Source: an uncultured Rhizobiaceae bacterium (lineage in GTDB: Bacteria; Pseudomonadota; Alphaproteobacteria; Rhizobiales; Rhizobiaceae). Taken from it: 64,000 nt of DNA. The translations under genes and the position numbers were made by a program. Shown here piece by piece: positions 38,591 through 47,534 of the stretch. Location of the stretch: NCBI GenBank assembly GCA_958296345.1, contig CATQIJ010000013.1, forward strand, positions 558,001 to 622,000, given 5' to 3'. The notes beneath the pieces were generated by a model, which saw only the letters and a list, made by a program, of their open reading frames with translations, searched no databases and was not told where the DNA came from. Each line of letters begins with the position of its first letter. Position 1 is the stretch's first letter.

Positions 38591-38760
38591 TCTGCCTCCT
38601 CCTTGTGGGGAGGCTAGTGAGCCAAGGCAAAGCCGCAGGGGAACTGGTGGGGGTAATGTACCTGAGTGTAATTTACGGAATCTACTAACAACTGCATTAC
38701 CCCCACCCGCTCTGTCGCTTCGCGCCAATCACGTGCCTCCCCACAAGGAGGAGGCAGGCT
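38591..38760. repeat. Hyphomicrobiales-type palindromic intergenic element, copy 1
   Basis: The outer arms at 38592-38614 and 38735-38757 (CTGCCTCCTCCTTGTGGGGA and on, and its exact complement) form a 23-bp perfect inverted repeat. Inside it GGTGGGGGTAATG (38646-38658) pairs with CATTACCCCCACC (38695-38707). The phrase CCCACCCGCTCTGTCGCTTC before the right arm resembles the CCCCCTCTGTCCTGCCGGAC intergenic repeats I recall from rhizobia. A shorter relative lies at 43000-43143. Confidence 0.8.
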
Positions 38761-38843
38761 ACCACACGCACCTAGTGGTGTGTGGGTAATTTCCCTTCTT
38801 CAATTTCCATGTTACTTATTGTTGGTAACAAGGACCTTCAAAA

Positions 38844-39782
38844 TTGCTTTCTGTATTTCTTACCGTACTGCCAGTTTTTCTTATTCTTGGCGCTGGTTAT
38901 TTTCTTGGGCGTGTAAAATATCTTCCTGATGGGATAGCGGATGCGCTTAATGTCTATGCGCTTAAGGTTGGGGTTCCGTGTTTGCTTTTCATGGCGATGT
39001 ATAATCTTGATTTTGGTGAAGCATTTCAATTACCGATGCTGGTTAGCTTTTATACGGGTGCTATTACGTGTTTTGTGTTTGGGATTATATTGTCACGGAC
39101 TTTTTGGAAGCGCAGGCCGGGTGAGGGGGTCGCGGTTGGATTTTGTGCGGTATTTTCCAATACGGTTTTAATTGGTATTCCGATTGTGCAATTGGCATTT
39201 GGTGATGCAGCACTGACGCCGGCTTTTGGGATAATCGCCTTTCACGCTTCTACACTTTATACGGTTGGTATGACCACGATGGAGTTTTCCAAGCAGGGTG
39301 GGCGTAGACTGGGTGAAACCTTAAAGGCTGCTTTTTCTTCGGTGATTGCCAACCCGTTGATGATCGGGATTTTAACAGGGATTGCCTTTAACTTAAGCGG
39401 ATTGAATTTATTTGCGCCGCTTGAGCAAGCTCTCGATATGGTGCGTGTTACGGCTATTCCGGTTTCTCTAGTGGGAATTGGTATTGTGCTTACGCGCTAT
39501 AAGATTAGTTCTGAATTTACCGAGACGCTTATGGTCTCCGTACTCTCGCTGGGCTTGCATCCGCTGATTGCATTTGTTCTGAGCTATTATGTATTTGAGC
39601 TTGAGTTGATTTATGTTCAGGTTGCCGTGATCATTGCGGCGATGCCGCCAGGTATGAATGTTTATATTTTCGCAAACCTATATCAAAGAGCGATTGGCCT
39701 ATCGGCTTCAGTGTTAGTGATAGCAAATATTTTATCAGTCTTTACGATTACGGGCTGGTTGCTGTTTTTGCAGAGTCTTTAA
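38844..39782 (+). CDS. AEC family transporter
   Basis: The 312-residue protein has about ten hydrophobic helices in two halves and reads as an auxin efflux carrier (AEC) family permease: VLPVFLILGAGYFLG at the start, FCAVFSNTVLIGIPIV and GMNVYIFANLY. The first helix begins directly after the TTG at 38844, and AAGGA lies about 9 bases before it, so TTG is the likely start; the next ATG is 49 codons in and would delete a helix. Bacterial AEC proteins export or exchange organic acids such as malonate or malate; the substrate is not known here. Confidence 0.85.
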   Translation: MLSVFLTVLPVFLILGAGYFLGRVKYLPDGIADALNVYALKVGVPCLLFMAMYNLDFGEAFQLPMLVSFYTGAITCFVFGIILSRTFWKRRPGEGVAVGFCAVFSNTVLIGIPIVQLAFGDAALTPAFGIIAFHASTLYTVGMTTMEFSKQGGRRLGETLKAAFSSVIANPLMIGILTGIAFNLSGLNLFAPLEQALDMVRVTAIPVSLVGIGIVLTRYKISSEFTETLMVSVLSLGLHPLIAFVLSYYVFELELIYVQVAVIIAAMPPGMNVYIFANLYQRAIGLSASVLVIANILSVFTITGWLLFLQSL

Positions 39783-39783
39783 A

Positions 39784-39814
39784 TAAAAAAGGCCTCGCAA
39801 ATAAATGCGAAGCC
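39784..39814 (-). terminator. Intrinsic terminator of leuC
   Basis: On the minus strand GGCTTCGCA and TGCGAGGCC pair around a 6-base loop and are followed by TTTTTTATTT. It lies about 30 bp after the leuC stop. Confidence 0.85.
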
Positions 39815-39843
39815 TGATCTTTGGAATCTGATATTAGAAGTGA

Positions 39844-41247
39844 TTACTTCCAGTCGCGGATGTCTACGAAGTGACCTGCAATTGCTGCAGCGCCTGCCAT
39901 AGCTGGTGACACAAGGTGCGTGCGACCTTTAAAACCCTGACGACCTTCGAAGTTACGGTTCGAAGTAGATGCGCAACGCTCTTCTGGCTTTAGACGATCA
40001 TCATTCATCGCCAAGCACATAGAGCAACCCGGCTCGCGCCAGTCAAAGCCTGCCTCGATGAAGATTTTGTCTAGGCCTTCGGCTTCGGCTTGCTCTTTAA
40101 CAAGACCAGAACCTGGAACAATCATGGCGTCGACTGTGTCAGCTACTTTTTTGCCTTCAACTACTGCGGCTACAGCGCGAAGGTCTTCGATACGGCCATT
40201 GGTGCATGAGCCAATGAAAACGCGATCCAGTTTGATATCTGTCATCGGTGTACCAGCAGTCAGGCCCATATAGTCAAGTGCACGTTGTTTAGACGTGCGC
40301 TGTGTTTCTTCTCCTAGATCGGCTGGGTTTGGTACAACACCGTTGATTGAAATGACATCTTCAGGAGATGAACCCCAAGATACGATTGGAGGAAGGTTTG
40401 CCGCATCCAATTCAACAACTTTATCGAAATGTGCTCCTTCATCGGTCTTAAGTGTTTTCCAATATTCAAGCGCCATGTCGTATGCAGCACCTGATGGTGA
40501 TTTTGGTTTGTCTTTGATGTACTCAAAGGTTTTTTCATCTGGTGCGATGAGGCCAGCGCGGGCGCCGCCTTCGATGGTCATGTTACAAACCGTCATGCGG
40601 CCTTCCATAGAAAGTGCTTCAATGGCTTCGCCAGCAAATTCGATCACGTGTCCAGTGCCGCCAGCTGTGCCTATTTCACCGATGATGGCTAGGATGATGT
40701 CTTTTGCAGTTACACCTTCTGGTAAAGTGTTGTTGACCTTAACCAGCATATTTTTGGCTTTACTCTGAATGAGCGTTTGCGTTGCAAGAACGTGCTCAAC
40801 TTCAGATGTGCCAATACCATGCGCTAATGCACCGAATGCACCGTGCGTTGAAGTATGACTGTCACCACAAACAATCGTCATGCCTGGAAGTGTGAAACCT
40901 TGCTCAGGGCCGATTATGTGAACGATGCCTTGGCGCTTGTCGTGCTCTGAATAGTATTCAATACCGAAGTCTTTTGCATTTTGTGCAAGCGCTTCAACCT
41001 GAATGCGGCTTTCTTCATTGGCAATGCCGTTTACGCGGTCAGGGGTTGTTGGAACATTGTGATCCACTACAGCCAGAGTTTTTTCTGGCTGACGAACTTT
41101 GCGACCTGCAATTCGAAGGCCTTCGAAGGCTTGTGGACTGGTTACTTCGTGAACAAGATGGCGATCGATATAAAGAAGCGATGTTCCATCAGCTTCAGTT
41201 GATACAAGGTGGTCATCCCAGATTTTGTCGTAAAGCGTTTTAGCCAT
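39844..41247 (-). CDS. leuC: 3-isopropylmalate dehydratase large subunit
   Basis: The 467-residue aconitase-family subunit carries the 4Fe-4S ligand motifs [13 protein letters not shown] and GCSMCLAMN, plus [16 protein letters not shown]. The ATG at 41245-41247 ([15 protein letters not shown]) is preferred to the one five codons earlier, since GGA sits about 10 bases before it and this is the conserved start. It works with LeuD (11 kb). It ends the translation-gene cluster on the minus strand, separated from rplS by a terminator, so it has its own promoter. Confidence 0.96.
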   Translation of the reverse strand: MAKTLYDKIWDDHLVSTEADGTSLLYIDRHLVHEVTSPQAFEGLRIAGRKVRQPEKTLAVVDHNVPTTPDRVNGIANEESRIQVEALAQNAKDFGIEYYSEHDKRQGIVHIIGPEQGFTLPGMTIVCGDSHTSTHGAFGALAHGIGTSEVEHVLATQTLIQSKAKNMLVKVNNTLPEGVTAKDIILAIIGEIGTAGGTGHVIEFAGEAIEALSMEGRMTVCNMTIEGGARAGLIAPDEKTFEYIKDKPKSPSGAAYDMALEYWKTLKTDEGAHFDKVVELDAANLPPIVSWGSSPEDVISINGVVPNPADLGEETQRTSKQRALDYMGLTAGTPMTDIKLDRVFIGSCTNGRIEDLRAVAAVVEGKKVADTVDAMIVPGSGLVKEQAEAEGLDKIFIEAGFDWREPGCSMCLAMNDDRLKPEERCASTSNRNFEGRQGFKGRTHLVSPAMAGAAAIAGHFVDIRDWK

Positions 41248-41339
41248 TTTTGTGTCCGTCATGTGTTATGAAATATATTGAGACTTGATATGCACCGATC
41301 AAGCAGTTTCGTCAAGATTTTGGGCGATTGTCATTAAAA

Positions 41340-41365
41340 CAAAAAAGGCGACTGAAACAGCCGCC
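41340..41365 (-). terminator. Intrinsic terminator of rplS
   Basis: On the minus strand GGCGGCTG and CAGTCGCC pair around TTT and are followed by TTTTTTG. It begins about 25 bp after the rplS stop. Confidence 0.88.
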
Positions 41366-41390
41366 TTTGAATTTGTGTGCTTGAAGTGAA

Positions 41391-41957
41391 TTACTCTTTT
41401 GGAGCTTCTTCAGCTGGGGCTTCTGCTGCCGCTGCTTCTTCAGCCGCTTTTGCTTCCGCTGCAGCTTTCTCAGCTGCCGCATCTTCTGCTGCTTTTTCTT
41501 TAGCTAGCGCTTCTGCTGATGCAATTTTTTCCGCTTCTAGGCGTGCTTTTTCATCAAGCATTGCTTGACGCTCAGCATCGTTAAGCTTTTTAGCACGAGT
41601 ACCAGTGTTTTCTGTAATACGCGCTGATTTACCACGTAGTTCACGAAGGTAGTAAAGTTTCGCGCGACGTACTTTACCGCGACGTACAACTTCAACACCT
41701 TCAACCAGTGGAGAATAAATTGGGAATGAGCGTTCAACGCCTTCACCGTATGAAATTTTACGAACTGTAAAGTTCTCTTGGAAGCCAGCACCCTGACGAC
41801 CAATACAAACACCTTCAAAAGCCTGTACACGAGTACGTTGACCTTCTGTTACACGTACTAGGACGCGAACTGTATCACCTGGTTCAAAATTTGGGAGTGT
41901 GCGCTTTTCAGAAATGCGAGCGGCTTCTTCAGCGTTAAGCTGTTCAATAATATTCAT
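41391..41957 (-). CDS. rplS: Ribosomal protein bL19 with Ala/Glu-rich tail
   Basis: Residues 1-130 are a standard bL19 ([38 protein letters not shown]). The last 55 residues are an acidic Ala/Glu-rich tail ([20 protein letters not shown]), helical and probably disordered at the end. bL19 sits at the 30S-50S interface. The total of 188 residues is longer than the usual 115-150. A 323-bp gap separates it from trmD upstream. Confidence 0.95.
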   Translation of the reverse strand: MNIIEQLNAEEAARISEKRTLPNFEPGDTVRVLVRVTEGQRTRVQAFEGVCIGRQGAGFQENFTVRKISYGEGVERSFPIYSPLVEGVEVVRRGKVRRAKLYYLRELRGKSARITENTGTRAKKLNDAERQAMLDEKARLEAEKIASAEALAKEKAAEDAAAEKAAAEAKAAEEAAAAEAPAEEAPKE

Positions 41958-42280
41958 CGTTCAAACCTTTTGTTATCGTAGAGCCAGGGACAAACCTTGT
42001 TGCCTTTGCCAGACGTATTTTTCTTAATTCAAAAATGCCAGAGCGACTACTTATTCAATAAAGGAAGCGGCTATCCGCACTTATCGAACGAGACGGTTTA
42101 AAACCATGTCGATGCACAATTCCCGGTTTTTTCGGAAAGTTGGCGTTTCCTTAGAGTAAAATGGATAGTTTGTCGAGTGTTACAGAGATTCTTTTTTAGC
42201 ATAAATTGACGTTGCAGCGATTTAATTGAATTACACACGCTTAGTGTTATTTTTCAGCTTCTTGACCTATCCAGTAGAAT
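41958..42280. other. Gene-free stretch between rplS and trmD
   Basis: About 320 bases with no credible gene on either strand. It must hold the rplS leader and perhaps a promoter for it. I see no strong hairpin with a T-run and no repeat shared with other gaps. Confidence 0.5.
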
Positions 42281-42964
42281 TTACACATCTTTCAATAAAT
42301 CAGGCCGTCGCTTCTTGGTGAGTTCGACGGATTTTTCATGTCGCCAACTGTCTACTTTACCATGGTTGCCAGAGGTGAGGACTTCTGGAATGGTTTTACC
42401 TTCAAATATTGCTGGGCGCGTATAATGCGGGTGCTCTAGTAGATTGTTTTCAAAGCTTTCGGTCTCGCCACTTGTCTCATTTCCCATAACGCCGGGGAGT
42501 AAGCGCACGATAGCATCTAGTAATATCGTTGCTGCTGGTTCGCCGCCAGATAGAATGTAGTCACCAATTGAAACTTCTTCCAGCTCGCGTGTTTCAATGA
42601 CGCGTTCGTCAACGCCTTCGAACCGACCACAAACGATAACTACACCTTCTGCTTGGACAAGTTCTCGTACTCGTTCTTGGGTCAGCGGTTTGCCTCGTGG
42701 GGACATCAGCAGGCGAGGGCGCGTGTCTTCTGTATTGCTTGTTGCATCTATGGCATCTACCAATACATCTGCGCGCAATACCATGCCAGCACCGCCGCCA
42801 GCAGGGGTATCATCTACATTTGAATGCTTGCCCTTGCCGAAGTCACGTAAGTTCGTGGTCTCAAGTTGCCAAGTACCTTTTTCAAGAGCGTTGCCTGCTA
42901 GAGACATTCCGAGCGAACCAGGGAACATTTCTGGGTAGAGGGTTATGATGGAGGCTTTGAACAT
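42281..42964 (-). CDS. trmD: tRNA (guanine37-N1)-methyltransferase
   Basis: The 227-residue SPOUT methyltransferase carries [10 protein letters not shown] at its start, the knot segment [13 protein letters not shown] and the [17 protein letters not shown]/tRNA region. It methylates G37 next to the anticodon, preventing frameshifting. It follows rimM on the minus strand across a repeat element, in the usual rpsP-rimM-trmD-rplS order. Confidence 0.96.
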   Translation of the reverse strand: MFKASIITLYPEMFPGSLGMSLAGNALEKGTWQLETTNLRDFGKGKHSNVDDTPAGGGAGMVLRADVLVDAIDATSNTEDTRPRLLMSPRGKPLTQERVRELVQAEGVVIVCGRFEGVDERVIETRELEEVSIGDYILSGGEPAATILLDAIVRLLPGVMGNETSGETESFENNLLEHPHYTRPAIFEGKTIPEVLTSGNHGKVDSWRHEKSVELTKKRRPDLLKDV

Positions 42965-42999
42965 GGGGTATGTTTATTTGGAAAAGGAGTATGGGGCAA

Positions 43000-43143
43000 G
43001 GGTTTGCCTCCCCTTTGAGGGGAAGCGCGTGATTGATAATGCAAAAGCATTATCAGAGTGGGTGGGGGGTGAGCTAATGGTGTTGAATATTTATCCCCCA
43101 CCGGCTCAGCTTCGCTTCACCAACCTGCCCTCAAGGGGCAGGT
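43000..43143. repeat. Palindromic intergenic element, copy 2
   Basis: It occupies the rimM-trmD gap. Outer arms TGCCTCCCCTTTGAGGGG and CTGCCCTCAAGGGGCAGG pair imperfectly; inner GGTGGGGG (43061-43068) pairs with CCCCCACC (43095-43102). CGGCTCAGCTTCGCTTCAC parallels CCGCTCTGTCGCTTCGCG of copy 1. Being transcribed inside the operon, it could also affect trmD expression. Confidence 0.7.
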
Positions 43144-43145
43144 AG

Positions 43146-43685
43146 TTATTTTACATCCTCATCACGTTCACTTACCTCAACAGGAGGAATAACTGTTAGG
43201 CTGTGTTTTTCGAAATCGAGCGTAGGAACAACTTCTTTTGTGAAGGGAAGAAAATAAGTATTTGCTGAAAAGCCGCCACTTTTCATGAGGGGTGAAATTT
43301 CCAACATATCGCCTGCGCCGAAGTTTGGTACTGTCATCACTGTGCCAATGTGCTCCCCAGCCTCATTCAATACATCCATGCCGATTAAGTCTTGGATATA
43401 AAATTCATCATCTTCTTCAAGTTGAGGTAATTTTGCGCGATCAACAAAAAGTTCTACGCGGTTTAATGCTTCTGCTTCCTCGCGGGTATTAACACCCTCA
43501 AATTTGACGACCATCACAGTTTTTTGCTGGCGCATTCGTTTGATTTTGAACTTTTGCCCGTCTTTAGTTTCCAGCTTGCCGTATTGATTGAGCATATCTG
43601 GATCACCAAAAGGCTTAACGCGCACTTCACCTTTGATGCCGTGAGCAGCGCCTATTTGAGCTAAGAGGATTTTTATATCAGTCAT
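43146..43685 (-). CDS. rimM: Ribosome maturation factor RimM
   Basis: The 179-residue protein has the N-terminal RimM beta-barrel (LLAQIGAAHGIKGEVRVKPF) and the C-terminal PRC-barrel (DEFYIQDLIGMDVLNEAGEHIG). It binds uS19 and helps assemble the 30S head. It lies 72 bp after rpsP with a strong terminator in the gap, and ahead of trmD. Confidence 0.95.
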   Translation of the reverse strand: MTDIKILLAQIGAAHGIKGEVRVKPFGDPDMLNQYGKLETKDGQKFKIKRMRQQKTVMVVKFEGVNTREEAEALNRVELFVDRAKLPQLEEDDEFYIQDLIGMDVLNEAGEHIGTVMTVPNFGAGDMLEISPLMKSGGFSANTYFLPFTKEVVPTLDFEKHSLTVIPPVEVSERDEDVK

Positions 43686-43699
43686 GCAGGCCTTTCAAA

Positions 43700-43729
43700 C
43701 AAAAACGGGCGGCAATGAATTGCCACCCG
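43700..43729 (-). terminator. Intrinsic terminator between rpsP and rimM
   Basis: On the minus strand CGGGTGGCAA and TTGCCGCCCG pair around TTCA with one G-T pair and are followed by TTTTTG. It would uncouple rpsP from rimM-trmD, or act as a partial attenuator allowing more S16 than RimM. Confidence 0.88.
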
Positions 43730-43757
43730 CTTAATAGCATAATTATTAAAAAAGCAA

Positions 43758-44165
43758 TTACTCAGATTTTGCTTCTTCTGCAGGTGCCTCAGCTTCAGGA
43801 GCTTCCTCAGCTGGTGCATTTTTAGCATCTTCTTCTTTTTGTGCTTTTTCAGCAATGCGCTCTTGAGCTTTTTTGCCAGGTTTTGCTTTGTTAGGATTGT
43901 TGCGAGCTTCACGTTTTAGGATACCAGCTTCGTCAAGGAAACGTAGTACTTTGTCTGTTGGCTGTGCGCCTTCGCCTAACCAGTGTTTAGCACGGTCAAG
44001 GTCCATTACAACGCGCTGGTCGTTGTCTTTTGCAAGTAGCGGGTTGAATGTACCGATTTTTTCGATGAAACGGCCATCACGTGGAGAGCGAACGTCTGCG
44101 ATCACGATTGAGTAGAAAGGACGCTTTTTTGAGCCGCCACGGGCCAGTCTGATTTTAGTTGCCAT
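43758..44165 (-). CDS. rpsP: Ribosomal protein bS16 with acidic tail
   Basis: Residues 1-85 are standard bS16 ([36 protein letters not shown]). The remaining 50 residues form a basic then acidic tail ending [18 protein letters not shown]16 helps fold 16S rRNA during 30S assembly. The total of 135 residues is on the long side, as is common in Hyphomicrobiales. It lies between the chorismate mutase gene and rimM. Confidence 0.95.
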   Translation of the reverse strand: MATKIRLARGGSKKRPFYSIVIADVRSPRDGRFIEKIGTFNPLLAKDNDQRVVMDLDRAKHWLGEGAQPTDKVLRFLDEAGILKREARNNPNKAKPGKKAQERIAEKAQKEEDAKNAPAEEAPEAEAPAEEAKSE

Positions 44166-44202
44166 TGTTAGTATTCTCCTTAAGAATTTTGTTTATTTCG
44201 CT

Positions 44203-44484
44203 CTATTTGCGAGCTTGTTTGTGATGTTGAATAACTTCTGAGATTACGAAATTCAGAAGCTTTTCAGCGAAGTCTGGATCAAGATTTGCGTCTGTTGCGA
44301 GTTTGCGCAAACGCTCGACCTGTCTTTTTTCCCTGTCTGGATCAGACGGGGGGAAATCGTTTTCGGCCTTTAGAACGCCAACCGCTTTGGTTACGCGGAA
44401 GCGCTCAGCCATGATGTTTATGAGTGCGGCATCAAGATTATCAATCGAGCCACGGTGCTGATTTAGTTTTTCTTGAGGTGTCAT
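44203..44484 (-). CDS. Chorismate mutase (AroQ class)
   Basis: The 93-residue all-helical domain matches AroQ chorismate mutases (HRGSIDNLDAALINIMAERF, then KAVGVLKAEN, DPDREKRQVERLRK). It converts chorismate to prephenate for phenylalanine/tyrosine synthesis. Its start overlaps the ffh stop by one base (TAATG). The location between ffh and rpsP is typical of Hyphomicrobiales. Confidence 0.9.
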   Translation of the reverse strand: MTPQEKLNQHRGSIDNLDAALINIMAERFRVTKAVGVLKAENDFPPSDPDREKRQVERLRKLATDANLDPDFAEKLLNFVISEVIQHHKQARK

Positions 44485-46043
44485 TATTTCTTACCTCCAA
44501 ATGGGCCTTTGCCGCCAGGCGCTTTTATGCCCATCTCTTGCGCCATTTTTTGGATTTCTTGTGGGCTCATTTTTGAGAGATCTGGCATTCCTGCGCCGCC
44601 GGGCATTCCGCCCATGCCACCCAATGGATTGCCGCCGCCAGTGAGTTTGTTCATCATTCCGCCCATGGCAGCTTTGCCCATGCCGCCCATCATGCCACCG
44701 AGACCACCGCCGCCGCCCATAGCACCCATCATACCGCCCATACCAGCTTTGCCCATCTTCTTCATCATGTCGCCCATTTGGCGATGCATTTTGAGAAGTT
44801 GATTTACTTCTTGAACAGAAGAACCAGAGCCTGATGCGATACGTTTTTTACGGCTGGCGTTTAGCACTTTTGGTGCTTTACGCTCTTTGCGTGTCATCGA
44901 TGAGATGATTGCTTGCTGACGTTTGAAGATTGAATCATCAAGACCTGCTTCATCAATCTGTTTCTTCATTTTGCCGATACCTGGAAGCATCGACATAATG
45001 CCGCCCATACCGCCAAGGTTTTTCATTTGGTCAAGCTGCTCAGATAAGTCGTTTAAATCAAACTCACCCTTCTGCATACGCTTAGCCATTGCAGCGGCTT
45101 TTTCTTGGTCGATGTTCTCTGAGGCTTTTTCAACCAGAGACACCACATCGCCCATGCCGAGAATACGGTCTGCGATACGGTTTGGGTGAAAATCTTCTAA
45201 CTCATCGAGTTTTTCACCCGTACCAATCAGCTTAATCGGTTTGCCTGTAACCGCTCGCATAGAAAGAGCTGCGCCACCACGCCCATCACCGTCAATACGA
45301 GTTAGAACAAGACCTGTAATGCCAACGCGCTCATCAAAGTTTTGTGCAAGATTGACGGCATCTTGGCCTGTCAGCGAATCTACAACGAGTAGAATTTCAT
45401 GTGGGTTACCAGCTTTTTTGATGTCTGCCATTTCAACCATGAGTGGCTCATCAATATGTGTGCGACCTGCGGTATCTAGAATGACAACATCATAGCCGCC
45501 AAGTTTTGCGGCTTGTTGTGCGCGGCCTGCAATATCTACCGGTGATTGGTCAGCTACGATTGGGAGTGTATCAACATTGATTTGCTCACCTAATTGGCGA
45601 AGCTGTTCTTGAGCGGCTGGACGCTTCACATCAAGCGACGCCATCAACACTTTTTTCTTTTGCTTCTCTGTAAGGCGTTTGGCAACTTTAGCGGTTGTGG
45701 TTGTTTTACCAGAACCTTGCAGACCAACCATCATCAAGGTGACGGGAGGCGTAGAGGCTAAGCTAATAGGATCTGCATCAGAACCCAACATCTCGACGAT
45801 TTCATCATGAACGATTTTGATGACCATTTGGCCAGGTGTTACGGATTTAACAACTTCTGCGCCAACGGCTTTTTCACGAACTTTTTCAGTGAAGTCACGA
45901 ACAACTTCAAGCGCTACGTCAGCCTCAATCAGTGCACGGCGAATTTCGCGTAATGCTGCTGACACGTCTTTATCGGACAGAGCACCACGCCGGGTAAGTC
46001 CGTCAAATATGCCGCTCAAGCGATCGGATAAAGATTCAAACAT
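44484..46043 (-). CDS. ffh: Signal recognition particle protein Ffh
   Basis: The 519-residue SRP54 GTPase has the N domain, the G domain with GLQGSGKTTTTAK, DTAGRTHIDE and TRIDGDGRGGAAL, and the Met-rich M domain with GSGSSVQEVNQLL for SRP RNA binding. The C-terminus has a long Gly/Met tail (GGMMGGMGKAAMGGMMNKL). It targets nascent membrane proteins together with FtsY (49.7 kb). It heads the ffh-rplS operon; the leader carries a pair of hairpin repeats. Confidence 0.96.
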   Translation of the reverse strand: MFESLSDRLSGIFDGLTRRGALSDKDVSAALREIRRALIEADVALEVVRDFTEKVREKAVGAEVVKSVTPGQMVIKIVHDEIVEMLGSDADPISLASTPPVTLMMVGLQGSGKTTTTAKVAKRLTEKQKKKVLMASLDVKRPAAQEQLRQLGEQINVDTLPIVADQSPVDIAGRAQQAAKLGGYDVVILDTAGRTHIDEPLMVEMADIKKAGNPHEILLVVDSLTGQDAVNLAQNFDERVGITGLVLTRIDGDGRGGAALSMRAVTGKPIKLIGTGEKLDELEDFHPNRIADRILGMGDVVSLVEKASENIDQEKAAAMAKRMQKGEFDLNDLSEQLDQMKNLGGMGGIMSMLPGIGKMKKQIDEAGLDDSIFKRQQAIISSMTRKERKAPKVLNASRKKRIASGSGSSVQEVNQLLKMHRQMGDMMKKMGKAGMGGMMGAMGGGGGLGGMMGGMGKAAMGGMMNKLTGGGNPLGGMGGMPGGAGMPDLSKMSPQEIQKMAQEMGIKAPGGKGPFGGKK

Positions 46044-46053
46044 GCTTTTACCT

Positions 46054-46165
46054 TGTCGGATTTCCTTATCTTTTTCGCTAATAGCTCAAAAGGGAAAGCC
46101 TTTTCTCTTTTTCTGTCGGGCTTTCTTATCTTTCTCGCTAGTCGCTCGAAAGGAAAGACCTTGGT
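46054..46165 (-). repeat. Two 60-bp tandem hairpin units upstream of ffh
   Basis: Units starting TGTCGG at 46054 and 46114 align with a 60-bp period. Unit 1 pairs TTTCC/GGAAA (46061/46093) and CTTTT/AAAAG (46070/46088); unit 2 pairs CTTTC/GAAAG at both equivalent places (46121/46153, 46130/46148). Three base pairs differ between units with both partners changed. They lie 10-120 bp before the ffh start, in its presumed leader. The rest of the gap (46166-46411) shows no gene. Confidence 0.75.
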
Positions 46166-46411
46166 TGCTGTCACATACTTTCAATATGAGGTCAGCATAC
46201 CTCAAACACAAACCAAAACAAAAAAATCACCCGAGGGCGCAACGCGCTGTCGGATGTTTGCCTGAAGGAGCTCTTTATACCTTTTCGGGTCCCTAATAGC
46301 ATTTTCAAATCTGGTCTCTGTATGAGATGAACTGTATAAACAGTGAAAGGGACAATAAGTCAAGCTTAGTGTTGATTCATAGATGATTGCCATTAATGTA
46401 GATATTAAATA

Positions 46412-47494
46412 ATGGAGTTCTTAATTTTGAAGCGGCGTGGGTTTTTAAAGTGGTTAGGTTTAGGGGCAATTGGCATTTTGGGTGGCGGGGCGACATTTGC
46501 AGCTTGGAAGCCCTCTAATTTTTATTATAAAGGCCCCAAGTCCAAACATTTTAACGGGGTGAATTTTTTCAATTCGGGTGGTGTTGAGCCTGGTGGATTT
46601 TCAGATTTATTGAAATGGCAGATGGGCGGTGGTAAGGCAAAATGGCCTGCTGAGTACCCTAGTCCATTTGATAAATCGAAACCTGATGAACGTGTTGAGC
46701 GTGACGTTATCAAAATTACCATGATTGGACATGCAAGTTTGCTGATTCAGGTTGCCGGGCTGAACTTTATTACTGACCCTGTTTTTGTCGAACGGGCCAG
46801 TCCGGTGCAATTTGCCGGGCCAAAACGAGTTAATCCGCCTGGTATTCGTTTTGAAGACTTGCCACCGATTGATTACGTACTGCTATCTCATAATCATTAT
46901 GATCATCTTGATTTGGAAACGCTTGATCGATTGGTCAAAGAACACAACGCAGAAATTATATGTCCGCTTGGAAATGATGCGATTGTTGCCAAGAAAAATG
47001 ATAAGGCGCAATTTATCACTGGCGATTGGGGTGATGTTATTGAGTTGAAAAATGATACGCGAGTGCATTTTGAGCCTGCACATCACTGGTCTGCACGTTG
47101 GATTAAAGATCGCCGTATGGCCTTATGGGCGGCTTTTGTTTTGGAAGCGCCACAGGGCAAGATTTATCATGTAGGTGATACAGGTTTTCATGACGGGATT
47201 AATTACAAGGCACTCTTTGAAAAGCATGGTGAGATGCGCGTTTCAATTCTGCCGATTGGTGCTTATGAACCGCGCTGGTTTATGAAAGGTCAGCATCAAA
47301 ACCCTGATGAAGCGGTTCAAGGTCATTTGCTATGTAAATCACAAACGACAATTGCGCATCATTGGGGAACATTTCAGCTTACTAATGAAGCTATTGAAGC
47401 GCCTTTGGAAGCATTGGCAGAAGCTAAACAAAAGCATGGCGTTATAGATGAGGCTTTTGTGGTGGCAAGGTCTGGTGAAACAACAATCACCTAA
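46412..47494 (+). CDS. MBL-fold hydrolase, NAPE-PLD-like, with Tat-type leader
   Basis: The 360-residue protein has the metallo-beta-lactamase motif LLSHNHYDHLD (about residues 158-168), ITDPVF, and later HHW motifs (EPAHHWSARW, IAHHWGTF) and HVGDTGFHDG for the binuclear metal site, as in N-acyl-PE phospholipase D-like and UlaG-like proteins. The N-terminus KRRGFLKWLGLGAIGILGGG resembles a Tat signal, so it may be exported or anchored. It lies 40 bp upstream of dapF on the same strand. The substrate is unknown; a lipid is possible. Confidence 0.85.
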   Translation: MEFLILKRRGFLKWLGLGAIGILGGGATFAAWKPSNFYYKGPKSKHFNGVNFFNSGGVEPGGFSDLLKWQMGGGKAKWPAEYPSPFDKSKPDERVERDVIKITMIGHASLLIQVAGLNFITDPVFVERASPVQFAGPKRVNPPGIRFEDLPPIDYVLLSHNHYDHLDLETLDRLVKEHNAEIICPLGNDAIVAKKNDKAQFITGDWGDVIELKNDTRVHFEPAHHWSARWIKDRRMALWAAFVLEAPQGKIYHVGDTGFHDGINYKALFEKHGEMRVSILPIGAYEPRWFMKGQHQNPDEAVQGHLLCKSQTTIAHHWGTFQLTNEAIEAPLEALAEAKQKHGVIDEAFVVARSGETTIT

Positions 47495-47534
47495 CCCTTT
47501 GCAATTCGTGACAAAGAGGACTATTTGAAGTCTT

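Noticed and set aside
41377-41568. Ala/Ser-rich ORF on the plus strand opposite rplS
   Set aside because: It is the antisense shadow of the Ala/Glu tail of L19.
44473-44802. Pro/Met-rich ORF opposite ffh
   Set aside because: It is the antisense of the Gly/Met-rich C-terminus of Ffh.
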